Assembly (NCBI GenBank): GCA_002402575.1
Contig: DHGD01000122.1
Span: 3,160 to 8,937, forward strand
DNA from: Syntrophomonas sp. UBA4807
Lineage (GTDB): Bacteria > Bacillota > Syntrophomonadia > Syntrophomonadales > Syntrophomonadaceae
Direction of reading: 5' to 3'
Length of the DNA: 5,778 bases
Within the stretch, counting starts at the first letter, position 1. Every line of letters starts with the position of its first letter. The notes beneath the pieces are model-generated. The model was not told the DNA's origin. It ran no database searches and saw only the letters and a program-made list of their open reading frames with translations. Below, piece by piece: positions 1-5,778 of this stretch. Position numbers and translations under genes: made by a program.

Positions 1-113
1 AAATTGGTGAAAACCTGCATGATTATGTCCAGTACCCGGCATTTATAATGCTGGTTTATAAAATAGAGCAGCTTTAACTCGCGCCCGCGGAAATAACCGA
101 TGATCGAATGCAA
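1..113 (-). CDS. PAP2-family phosphatase-like protein, N-terminal 37 codons (cut by window edge)
   Basis: Reading the minus strand, a strong ribosome site GGGGGAGGAG (121-130) sits 7 bases before a TTG codon at 113-111, and the frame stays open to the window edge. The peptide begins (M)HSIIGYFRGRELKLLYFIN and continues QHYKCRVLDIIMQVFTN. The pattern of a hydrophobic stretch, then 'FIN', then a short basic loop, then 'LDxxM..xT' is typical of the N-terminus of small PAP2 membrane phosphatases, which act on phosphatidic acid, undecaprenyl pyrophosphate or similar lipids. The catalytic motifs (KxxxxxxRP, PSGH, SRxxxxxHxxxD) would lie outside the window, so the family call rests on N-terminal resemblance only. 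ATG codons further upstream (168-166 and 154-152) are in frames that stop early or do not match this peptide, so TTG is preferred. It is about 200 bp from rluD, so it probably has its own promoter. Confidence 0.6.
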   Translation of the reverse strand, partial: MHSIIGYFRGRELKLLYFINQHYKCRVLDIIMQVFTN

Positions 114-320
114 TGATATTCTCCTCCCCCAACCCGTGCCGTTAAAAAATTCATAGATAGGTTTTCATTATATGTAGCACACTATGGCAATATCCTTCCG
201 GCACAGCATCCATTATTATATTACCTAATTCGAACTGGCTTGTAACTGTTTTTTGAGGAGGAGATATCGCGGGGCGGAGATTGTTAGCCCTTATGTCCTA
301 AAGGCGTGAGCAGCCGCGCA
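114..320 (-). promoter_or_regulatory. Gap between rluD and the PAP2-like gene, with candidate promoter elements
   Basis: No gene is visible here on either strand. Two -10-like boxes occur on the minus strand. One is TATAAT at 172-167, without a convincing -35 box but well placed for a leader of about 45 bases. The other is TTACAA (245-240), a 16-base spacer and TAATAT (223-218), overlapping a second TATAAT at 220-215. A 7-bp inverted repeat with a 5-base loop (287-305, one G-U pair) lies 15 bases after the rluD stop. It has no following T-run, so it is at best a weak terminator. Confidence 0.25.
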
Positions 321-1235
321 CTACGCCCGCAGGTCAGACAGGAATTGCTGAAACTCAGCTGGCGGATTTGATGTAAATTCCATGTAAATCCCGCTGGTGG
401 GATGGTTGAATCCCAGGCAAGAGGCGTGCAGCAGCTGTGAAGTTACGCCGGCAGGAGGTTGGCGCGAGGTATAGAGGGGATCGCCGACTACGGGATGTTT
501 CAGATACTGCATATGCACTCTGATCTGATGAGTGCGCCCAGTCAAAAGCTTGACTTTGAGCAAAGTATAATCCGCGAAGCGCTCCAGCACCAGGTACTGA
601 GTGGCGGCAGCCCGTCCGTCGGCGGTCACCGCCATCTTCTTGCGATCAGTCTTGCTCCGTCCGATAGGAGCTTCGATGCAGCCCTGATTTTCCTTGATAA
701 CCCCGTAAACCACAGCCAGATACTGGCGCTGAATGGTATGCGCCTTAATCTGTTCGGCCAGCGAACGATGGGCGGCGTCATTCTTGGCCACCACCATAAC
801 CCCGGATGTGTCTTTGTCGAGACGATGAACTATGCCCGGACGCAGTTCGCCGTTGATTCCGGAAAGGTCTTTCACATGGTAAAGTAAGGCATTCACCATG
901 GTGTGTTCCCAGTTGCCGTGTGCGGGATGTACCACCAAGCCCTTGGGCTTGTCTACCACCGCCACATCACTGTCCTGATAGATAATCTCTATGGCGATAT
1001 CTTCGGCCAGCAGCCTGACCGGAATCGCCTCCTGAATCTGCACTGAAATTACCTCTCCAGCGCGGACTTTGTAGCTGGCCTTGCGCAAGTCTCCGTCCAC
1101 CCGTACCTGGCCCAGGCTAATCATTTTTTGCACCTGAGAACGTGACAGAGTACCAACCCGCTCAGCTATAAAAGCATCCAGACGCTCCCCTTCCGTCTCT
1201 TCCTCCACCAGCATCAAGGTATCATCGCTCATCAT
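321..1235 (-). CDS. rluD: 23S rRNA pseudouridine synthase, RluD/RluA family
   Basis: This 304-residue protein has the RluA-family length and layout. An S4 RNA-binding domain lies at about residues 17-75 (ERLDAFIAERVGTLSRSQVQ). The catalytic domain carries HRLDKDTSGV at 137-146, where D140 is the expected catalytic aspartate. The conserved LLTGRTHQIRVH block is at 230-241 and GDPLY at 251-255. By family knowledge it isomerises uridines in 23S rRNA during ribosome assembly in the cytosol. RluD-type specificity (helix 69) is inferred from the S4 domain and overall similarity, and a related RluA-type site cannot be excluded. The start overlaps the end of lspA by 14 bp. A second ATG immediately follows the first (1232), so either could be used. 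The upstream site AAGGACGG is a modest ribosome site lying inside lspA, which fits translational coupling. Confidence 0.93.
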   Translation of the reverse strand: MMSDDTLMLVEEETEGERLDAFIAERVGTLSRSQVQKMISLGQVRVDGDLRKASYKVRAGEVISVQIQEAIPVRLLAEDIAIEIIYQDSDVAVVDKPKGLVVHPAHGNWEHTMVNALLYHVKDLSGINGELRPGIVHRLDKDTSGVMVVAKNDAAHRSLAEQIKAHTIQRQYLAVVYGVIKENQGCIEAPIGRSKTDRKKMAVTADGRAAATQYLVLERFADYTLLKVKLLTGRTHQIRVHMQYLKHPVVGDPLYTSRQPPAGVTSQLLHASCLGFNHPTSGIYMEFTSNPPAEFQQFLSDLRA

Positions 1236-1677
1236 TCATACCGTCCTTGTCAAACCAGATGAAATAAGCCACCATCATAATACCGCCTATCACGATGGCC
1301 ATATCGGCAACATTGAAAACCGGGAACCAGTGAAAATCAATAAAATCCGCTACATAACCCAGGCGGCAACGGTCGAGCAGATTGCCCAAGGCCCCTCCGG
1401 CCATAATGCCGGTAAAATGCTGTAATAGGGGCTGCGGTTTAGCCAGATGGTTATAGCCTATCAATACCAGCACCACGGTTACAGCTGTCAGTATAAAAAG
1501 GACGGTTGCGCCCTGCAATATGCTGAAAGCGGCGCCACGGTTAAAAACATGAGTGAACCACATCACCCCCGGCCAGACCTCCACACTCTGTCCCGGAATT
1601 AACTTTAATCCCACTATCCATTTGCTCCATTGGTCCACCAGCAATATTGTTGTTATCCAAAACCAAAAGCGCACCAT
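1222..1677 (-). CDS. lspA: Lipoprotein signal peptidase (signal peptidase II)
   Basis: LspA cleaves the signal peptide of prolipoproteins after lipid attachment to the +1 cysteine. It is an integral membrane aspartic protease. At 151 residues it has normal family length, with four hydrophobic segments at about 4-20, 57-75, 84-100 and 120-141. The conserved blocks are VDQWSK (14-19), FNRGAAFSIL (45-54), GGALGNLLDR (94-103), then VADFIDF (109-115) and FNVAD (121-125). The two catalytic aspartates are expected to be D111 and D125. The loop between them is short, as in many Gram-positive homologues. On the start codon: GGAGG (1686-1682 on the minus strand) is only 4 bases from the ATG at 1677 but 7 from the GTG at 1674, so GTG may be the true start, removing one residue. 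The gene overlaps rluD by 14 bp, the usual Firmicute lspA-rluD pairing. Confidence 0.95.
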   Translation of the reverse strand: MVRFWFWITTILLVDQWSKWIVGLKLIPGQSVEVWPGVMWFTHVFNRGAAFSILQGATVLFILTAVTVVLVLIGYNHLAKPQPLLQHFTGIMAGGALGNLLDRCRLGYVADFIDFHWFPVFNVADMAIVIGGIMMVAYFIWFDKDGMNDER

Positions 1678-1705
1678 AGACCTCCGTCATAATCAGGTGT
1701 GTTCA

Positions 1706-1734
1706 ATTTTACGCCACAGGTTCCGGCAAAACAA
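1706..1734 (-). promoter_or_regulatory. Candidate sigma-A promoter for lspA-rluD
   Basis: On the minus strand, TTGTTT (1734-1729) and TAAAAT (1711-1706) are separated by exactly 17 bases. The -10 box matches the consensus at 5 of 6 positions; the -35 box keeps the TTG core. Transcription would start near 1699, giving a leader of about 22-25 bases that still contains the GGAGG ribosome site. The preceding gene is far away and is followed by a hairpin, so a promoter here is expected. It lies at the downstream edge of the intron relic. Confidence 0.5.
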
Positions 1735-1902
1735 CCCTTAAGCGAATACCACGCTCTGACGTCCGTCCGGCTCAAGGCGGAGCACATTGTTTATATGGGG
1801 TTTGCGGGGAAGCGACCGCCAGGTATGCCTTCTGTTTTTACCGGGTATATCAACCCGCACCAGGGGCTTTCACCCATTAGACCGCGCCCATGCCGGGCAA
1901 AC
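1735..1902 (-). mobile_element. Degraded group IIC intron relic (5' end of domain I recognisable, no reverse transcriptase)
   Basis: Reading the minus strand from 1902, the sequence starts GTTTGCCCGGCATGGGCGCG and soon continues GGGTGAAAGCCCC (1875-1863). Compared from memory with the Oceanobacillus iheyensis group IIC intron, whose 5' end is GTGTGCCCGGCATGGG and continues GGGTGAGAGTCCC, about 33 of the first 40 bases agree. It forms the same two hairpins, GCCC/GGGC and GGG/CCC. The start lies 9 bases after a terminator-like stem (1912-1941), the characteristic target of group IIC introns. A later segment (1773-1737, containing GGACGGA and TGGTATTCGCTTAAG) loosely resembles the region just before domain V. 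There is no reverse transcriptase frame and no complete domain V, and the space is far too short for an active element. It is therefore read as an internally deleted relic. The 5' boundary is fairly secure; the 3' boundary is a guess. Confidence 0.6.
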
Positions 1903-1911
1903 AACGTAAGG

Positions 1912-1941
1912 CCCAGGTGAAACGATATATGTTCACCTGGG
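1912..1941 (-). terminator. Terminator-like hairpin after the PAS gene
   Basis: CCCAGGTGAA and TTCACCTGGG form a perfect 10-bp stem around a 10-base loop, starting about 37 bases after the PAS gene stop. The bases that follow on the minus strand (CCTTACGTT, 1911-1903) contain only scattered Ts, so it is an imperfect intrinsic terminator as it stands. The intron-like sequence begins right after these bases, and insertion may have displaced the original T-run. Confidence 0.55.
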
Positions 1942-1950
1942 TCAAACGCC

Positions 1951-1974
1951 CCTCTTCTCCTCTTCTCCTCTTCT
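1951..1974 (-). repeat. Three tandem copies of an 8-bp purine repeat, AGAAGAGG
   Basis: Three perfect head-to-tail copies of AGAAGAGG (minus strand; CCTCTTCT on plus) begin 4 bases after the stop codon of the PAS gene. The flanked 12-mer TTAGAAGAGGAG (1976-1965) also occurs exactly once in front of the same gene, at 3850-3839, where it holds the ribosome site. The copies resemble Shine-Dalgarno sequences but lead into no convincing gene. Confidence 0.9.
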
Positions 1975-1978
1975 AATG

Positions 1979-3829
1979 CTAAAGGATGCGGATCATGCCT
2001 CCGCTGAATTGACTTTCGTGGGGAATGTTCTGCACCTCCACCGCAGCGGTCATCTTGCTGCCGTCCTTGCAGATCCATTCCAGAGAATCGATATTAGGCT
2101 GACTGTTTAGAAGTTTCTTGGCCGCTCTGGCGCCCAGCACAATTTTCAGTTCTTTGCCCACCAGTTGCGAAGACTTCTGATAGCCCAGCCAGCTTGCCAT
2201 GGCCTCGGTGGCAGCGTTAATCTTACCATTCTTGTCATAGGTCAGAACACTGGCCCCCAGGCTGTTCAGAGCCGCTATAAGCTGTTTGCCCTGTCCTTCA
2301 GACTCCCGCAGCCATTGCTTGTGGTTCTGCAGTATGGTATGGCGTTCGGTAACATCGCGCAGGCTTTCAATTGCCCCCAGCAGTCTGCCTTCTTTGCTGT
2401 ACCAGGGCATGGCCCGCCCCCACAGATTCCGGCCCTCACCCCGCAGCTTGGGGGTTTTGAACTCGCTGATAACAGTATAGTCATCCACCTCGATGACCTT
2501 GTAATACTGTCTGACCTCTTCCGGCCTCAATACCAAATCGACCATGATAGGCCGCCGGGTCTCATAGAAGGCCAGGGCATACTCGAAATTGCCACGCCCC
2601 AGCATATCGCTGGCTTTGATGCCGGTAAGCCGTTCCATGGCTTTGTTCCATACCACCACTTTACCCTCCATGTCGATGGCCATGGTGGCATCCGGCAGGG
2701 AATAAACCAGGCCTTTCAAATCCTGTTCGGATATGGTGAGGCGGGTCATTTCTTCCTTGAGCCGGGTTACGCTGCGGGCTATACCTTGAACGGCCACGGT
2801 TTTACCGTTCACATACAACGGCCATATGCTAACATCCAGGTGTGCGCAAGTGTCCCATTTGGTCACTACAGAGAGTTCATAGTTAATATGCCGACCCGGA
2901 GCCAGGCGTTGGTATTGAAACCCGCGCAGCAGTTCCAGGCTGTCTCCGGCGGATAGTTCCTGAATATTCATGCGCACCAGTTCGGCCACCGAGTATCCGG
3001 TAATACGCTCCGCAGCTGGATTGACCGATATCAGGTTACCGCCCAGATCGTGCACAAAGATCATGTCACTGGCATTGTAGAAGAAATCTTCGTAAGTATC
3101 CCGGGAATGGCGCAGCTTCTCGCTGGCCAGTTTGACCGGATTGATGTCCCGGATGGAGGCCATCAGGCGGGTGCGGTCTTCAAAGACCACCCGTTTGGAC
3201 TTGACTTCGATCCAGAATACTCTGCCGCTGCGGTCGCGCATTCTCCATTCCATGGATTGAGAGCGCGAATCGGATGACATGCGCAGCCAGCGCATGAATT
3301 CTTCACCGCTGTACGGCGGCTCTTCCGGGCAAAGATTGCCGATATTAAGGCGCGCCAGTTCTTCACGGCTGTATCCAAACATCTCGCAGGCGGAACGATT
3401 CATGTGCAGAATTTCGGTGGTGTATGTATCGAGGAGGAAAATGGAATCCCAGGATTCATCGAAAACTTCATGATATTTGCTGCCCAATTCCTGGGCAACC
3501 GCCTCAAAGCGGCGGGCGGCGCTGACATCGTCGAAAACGGATACCAGGCCATCCGGGGTGGTATAGATGCGCTCTATAAAAAAGCGGTGGCTTACTTTGC
3601 TTTCCACGCTGCCCATGCGTCCTGTTTCCAGGGCCTGCATATAAGCATCCTGAGTATTGCTGCCCACCAGTTCAGGCAGCACATCCAGCCATTTCTGGCC
3701 TATGATAGCATCCACCGCCTGCCCGGCCAGGCGGGCATACGCGGCATTGCAGTACACAATTTGCAGGTCTTTATTGATAGCTACCAGCGGAGATTCGATG
3801 CAGTCCAGGAGATTTCTGTATCGCACCAT
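1979..3829 (-). CDS. Multi-PAS-domain protein (five PAS domains, no output domain)
   Basis: The 616 residues read as five consecutive PAS domains at about 3-105, 117-232, 245-357, 372-497 and 514-616. The marks are repeated asparagine-containing core motifs (CNAAYARLAG, MNRSACEMFGYS, VNPAAERITGYS, WNKAMERLTGI) and closing strands such as SIRDINPVK and SLRDVTERH. PAS4 is long and carries a segment like YALAFYETRRPIMVDLVL, known in a PAS subgroup with an extended insert. No histidine kinase, GGDEF, EAL, AAA+ or HTH domain follows: the protein ends at the last strand of PAS5 (GGMIRIL). There is no signal peptide or membrane segment, so it is probably cytosolic. It may be an adaptor, a ligand or redox sensor acting on a partner, or a truncated sensor. 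The ATG at 3829 has AGAGGAG (3845-3839) 9 bases upstream. The frame is open further upstream to a TAA at 3889-3887 but lacks an ATG, GTG or TTG there. Confidence 0.85.
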   Translation of the reverse strand: MVRYRNLLDCIESPLVAINKDLQIVYCNAAYARLAGQAVDAIIGQKWLDVLPELVGSNTQDAYMQALETGRMGSVESKVSHRFFIERIYTTPDGLVSVFDDVSAARRFEAVAQELGSKYHEVFDESWDSIFLLDTYTTEILHMNRSACEMFGYSREELARLNIGNLCPEEPPYSGEEFMRWLRMSSDSRSQSMEWRMRDRSGRVFWIEVKSKRVVFEDRTRLMASIRDINPVKLASEKLRHSRDTYEDFFYNASDMIFVHDLGGNLISVNPAAERITGYSVAELVRMNIQELSAGDSLELLRGFQYQRLAPGRHINYELSVVTKWDTCAHLDVSIWPLYVNGKTVAVQGIARSVTRLKEEMTRLTISEQDLKGLVYSLPDATMAIDMEGKVVVWNKAMERLTGIKASDMLGRGNFEYALAFYETRRPIMVDLVLRPEEVRQYYKVIEVDDYTVISEFKTPKLRGEGRNLWGRAMPWYSKEGRLLGAIESLRDVTERHTILQNHKQWLRESEGQGKQLIAALNSLGASVLTYDKNGKINAATEAMASWLGYQKSSQLVGKELKIVLGARAAKKLLNSQPNIDSLEWICKDGSKMTAAVEVQNIPHESQFSGGMIRIL

Positions 3830-3838
3830 TGTCTTCAG

Positions 3839-3850
3839 CTCCTCTTCTAA
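3839..3850 (-). repeat. Upstream copy of the 12-bp direct repeat, containing the PAS gene ribosome site
   Basis: TTAGAAGAGGAG on the minus strand is identical to 1976-1965 at the other end of the gene. Here the AGAGGAG part lies 9 bases before the ATG and is the likely ribosome site. Confidence 0.8.
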
Positions 3851-4156
3851 CCCTCTTACCCTTATAAATAAATTCCTCTCTAAATTTTAATATTATTATG
3901 CCTTTTTGATATAAATTCTTTTTCGACTGTTTCAGAACATTATCCTGCTCAGGCTGCAATTTTTATTAACTCGGTAATACCGGTACAACGGACCGAAAGT
4001 ACAGAATTCTGCTGAGCTGCGGCAGGTTCTGGTTACGGTGTGTCCAATCCGCGCTATGAGATGGATAAAGGTCGCCTGTCAGCAACGTCAAATGGGGAAA
4101 AGACTGGCTCCTCCCCACTTACTAGCGGTGCTACAGCATCCGGCTGGGCTATTGCC
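3851..4156 (-). other. Gap between htpG and the PAS gene: no gene recognised
   Basis: About 300 bp without a supported gene. Just after the htpG stop, GGGC-AATA-GCCC (4156-4145) is a small hairpin. At about 4092-4118, TGGGGA and TCCCCA form a 6-bp stem around a long loop. A 10-bp palindrome CAGAATTCTG lies at 4002-4011, and CGGT/ACCG repeats lie at about 3971-3996. None is followed by a T-run on the minus strand, so no clear htpG terminator is visible. The stretch 3851-3970 is A/T-rich and probably holds the PAS gene promoter. TTTATA, a 17-base spacer and TATTAA is one weak candidate at about 3888-3916. A second Shine-Dalgarno-like GAGAGGA lies at 3880-3874. Confidence 0.4.
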
Positions 4157-5778
4157 CTATTTACCGCACTGACCAGCCATAATATCGCACATGGCGTTGG
4201 AAAAGGCAACCGGGTCCTCGATGTTTAGACCTTCTATGAGCATGGCCTGGTTGTAGATGATATCCGTATACAGCTTCAACCTCTCCTGGTCTTCGGCAAA
4301 AAGTCGGCACAAGGTCGTGAATATAGGGTGGTTGGCGTTTATTTCCAATACCCGCTCAGCTTTTACCTCGTTTTCGTTGGGCATGCTGTTTAGTATCTTT
4401 TCCATCTCCAAGGAGACCATTCCCTCGCTGCTCAGACACACCGGATGGGATTTGAGGCGCGGGGAAAGCTTGACTGATTTCACTTTGCCCTTAAGCGCTT
4501 CTCTCATAAAATCCAGCACCTCTTGATACTCCCGCGACTGTTCCTGTGCCGCCTGCTGGTCGGCCTCATCCTCCAGGCCCAGGTCGCCGCTGGAAACGGA
4601 GCGGAATTCTTTGCCATCGTACTCGTGCAGAATTTTAAGGGTAAATTCGTCCACATCATCAGTTAGATAAAGTATCTCGAATCCTCTTTCCTTCAGCAAC
4701 TCTGTCTGGGGCAGCCTGTCGATGCGATCCACATTTTCCCCGCTGGCATAGTAGATGAATTTCTGCTCCGGCAGCATGCCTTGTGTATATTCCGCCAAAG
4801 TCACCAATTGCTTGGCTTTGGAGGAGTAAAACATGATAAGGGGCAGCAGCGTTTCTCGGTTTAATCCAAATTCCTTGTAAACGCCCCACTTTAACTGCAG
4901 GCCGAAACTCTTGTAAAACTTTTCATAAGTATCCCGCTGGTTATGAAGCATATCTAACAGCTCGCTCTTGATCTTCTTTTCCAGATTGCCAGCAATGAGC
5001 TTCAACTGACGGTCATGCTGCAGCATCTCCCGGGAGATATTTAGGGACAGGTCCTGCGAATCCACCAAACCGCGCACGAAGCTGAAATGGTCGGGCAAAA
5101 GGTCAGGGCATTTTTCCATGATCAAGACCCCATTGGAATACAGTTGCAGACCCTTCTCGTACTCTTTGCTGTAATAATTGTAAGGGGTTCGGGCAGGGAT
5201 GAACAACAGCGCATTATAGGTGGCCTTACCTTCAGTTTGGCTGTGTATAACCCGCAACGGATTCTCAAAATCAAAGAACTTCTCTTTATAGAAGTAATTG
5301 TAATCTTCCTCGCTCAATTCGCTCTTGTTCTTGCGCCAGATGGGTATCATACTGTTCAGGGTTTCGATTTCCTTATAAGTTTCAAATTCGCCTTCTTTCC
5401 CCTCTACCGGCCTTCTCTTCTCCACCTCCATTTTAATGGGATAGCGGATGTAGTCGGAGTATTTCTTAACTATGTTGCGAAGGGTATACTCTTGCAGGAA
5501 TTCATCATAGTTGTCGGTTTCAGTATTATCCTTGAGGGTGAGGATGATGTCAGTTCCCGGGCTTACCCGGCTGGAACTGCTGATGACATACCCATCCAAG
5601 CCTTCCGATTCCCACTGCCAAGCCTCTTCGGAACCATAGGCACGGGTTATGACCTTTACCCTTTTGCTGACCATAAAGGCGGAATAGAATCCCACCCCGA
5701 ATTGTCCGATGATATCGATATCATCAAGGTTCTCCTGGTTTTCCTGCATAAAAGCCAGCGAGCCGCTGTTGGCTATGG
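4157..5778 (-). CDS. htpG: Chaperone protein HtpG (bacterial Hsp90), N-terminus outside the window
   Basis: HtpG is the cytosolic ATP-dependent Hsp90 dimer that remodels client proteins. The frame is open to the window edge and 539 residues are visible, so roughly 85-95 are missing compared with the usual 620-630. The visible part opens with IANSGS, matching the family's 'TIAxSG' segment of the ATPase domain. It is followed by the lid and glycine motif GQFGVGFYSAFMVS. The middle domain includes LYSNGVLI, FSFVRGLVDS and LNISREMLQ; the arginine in the last (codon 5032-5030) is the expected ATP-contacting middle-domain residue. The C-terminal dimerisation domain ends in NAMCDIMAGQCGK. The missing part would carry the ATP-binding ELISNASDA and DNGIGM motifs. 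An internal ATG at 5749 is not the start, because homology continues upstream of it. The reading frame shows no interruption. The promoter, and any heat-shock operator, lies outside the window. Confidence 0.96.
   Translation of the reverse strand, partial: IANSGSLAFMQENQENLDDIDIIGQFGVGFYSAFMVSKRVKVITRAYGSEEAWQWESEGLDGYVISSSSRVSPGTDIILTLKDNTETDNYDEFLQEYTLRNIVKKYSDYIRYPIKMEVEKRRPVEGKEGEFETYKEIETLNSMIPIWRKNKSELSEEDYNYFYKEKFFDFENPLRVIHSQTEGKATYNALLFIPARTPYNYYSKEYEKGLQLYSNGVLIMEKCPDLLPDHFSFVRGLVDSQDLSLNISREMLQHDRQLKLIAGNLEKKIKSELLDMLHNQRDTYEKFYKSFGLQLKWGVYKEFGLNRETLLPLIMFYSSKAKQLVTLAEYTQGMLPEQKFIYYASGENVDRIDRLPQTELLKERGFEILYLTDDVDEFTLKILHEYDGKEFRSVSSGDLGLEDEADQQAAQEQSREYQEVLDFMREALKGKVKSVKLSPRLKSHPVCLSSEGMVSLEMEKILNSMPNENEVKAERVLEINANHPIFTTLCRLFAEDQERLKLYTDIIYNQAMLIEGLNIEDPVAFSNAMCDIMAGQCGK

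Noticed and set aside
287..305. Inverted repeat after rluD considered as an intrinsic terminator
   Set aside because: The 7-bp stem includes a G-U pair and no T-run follows on either strand, so it is mentioned only within the gap description.
459..887. Plus-strand 142-codon frame inside rluD
   Set aside because: It is antisense to the conserved RluD catalytic domain and has no family resemblance.
1762..1773. GAGCCGGACGGA read as the first half of a group II intron domain V
   Set aside because: The matching second half (ACGGTTC-like) and the small closing loop are not found in the following bases, so a domain V cannot be drawn.
1880..1947. Possible 22-codon leader peptide starting at a TTG after the purine repeats and crossing the hairpin
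   Set aside because: It has no conserved pattern, it runs into the intron-like sequence, and the following hairpin shows no alternative attenuator pairing.
1791..2078. A 95-codon minus-strand frame across the end of the PAS gene
   Set aside because: It overlaps the PAS gene out of frame and runs through the purine repeat, the hairpin and the intron relic. The peptide is low-complexity and unlike any family.
2165..2956. A 263-codon open frame on the plus strand opposite the PAS gene
   Set aside because: It is fully antisense to a well-supported coding region, has no recognisable domain and no good ribosome site. Its composition is what the complement of the PAS codons would give.
4040..4228. 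Plus-strand 62-codon frame at the htpG 3' end
   Set aside because: Part of it is antisense to htpG, and the remainder has no recognisable motif or good ribosome site.

Overview
The window looks like a chromosomal stretch of a Gram-positive-type anaerobe, most likely a Clostridia-grade Firmicute; a Syntrophomonas-like lineage is a guess. The grounds are strong GGAGG-type ribosome sites, the lspA-rluD pair typical of Firmicutes, an HtpG of ordinary bacterial type, and a group IIC intron relic, a class common in Firmicutes. GC content looks roughly balanced. Every gene I can support is on the minus strand, so transcription runs from high to low coordinates.

Layout in transcription order: (1) htpG, cut by the right window edge, ends at 4157. 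(2) A gap of about 300 bp holds small inverted repeats and an A/T-rich stretch, with no gene I recognise. (3) A 616-residue protein of five PAS domains with no output domain covers 1979-3829. Its ribosome-site motif (AGAAGAGG) recurs three times in tandem just after its stop codon. (4) The 301-bp gap 1678-1978 holds a 10-bp-stem hairpin (1912-1941). Nine bases after it comes a sequence closely matching the 5' end of a group IIC intron (from 1902 downward), then a degraded remainder, then a good candidate promoter (1706-1734). (5) lspA (1222-1677) and rluD (321-1235) overlap by 14 bp and form a two-gene unit. (6) After about 200 bp, the first 37 codons of a PAP2-family phosphatase-like gene begin with TTG at 113 and run off the left edge.

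The genes do not form one pathway. HtpG is a cytosolic chaperone. The PAS protein is presumably a sensor or adaptor. LspA removes lipoprotein signal peptides in the membrane. RluD modifies 23S rRNA. The PAP2-like protein would be a membrane lipid or undecaprenyl pyrophosphate phosphatase. The least ordinary part is 1735-1976: the purine repeat, the hairpin, the intron relic with no reverse transcriptase left, and the lspA promoter at the relic's downstream edge.
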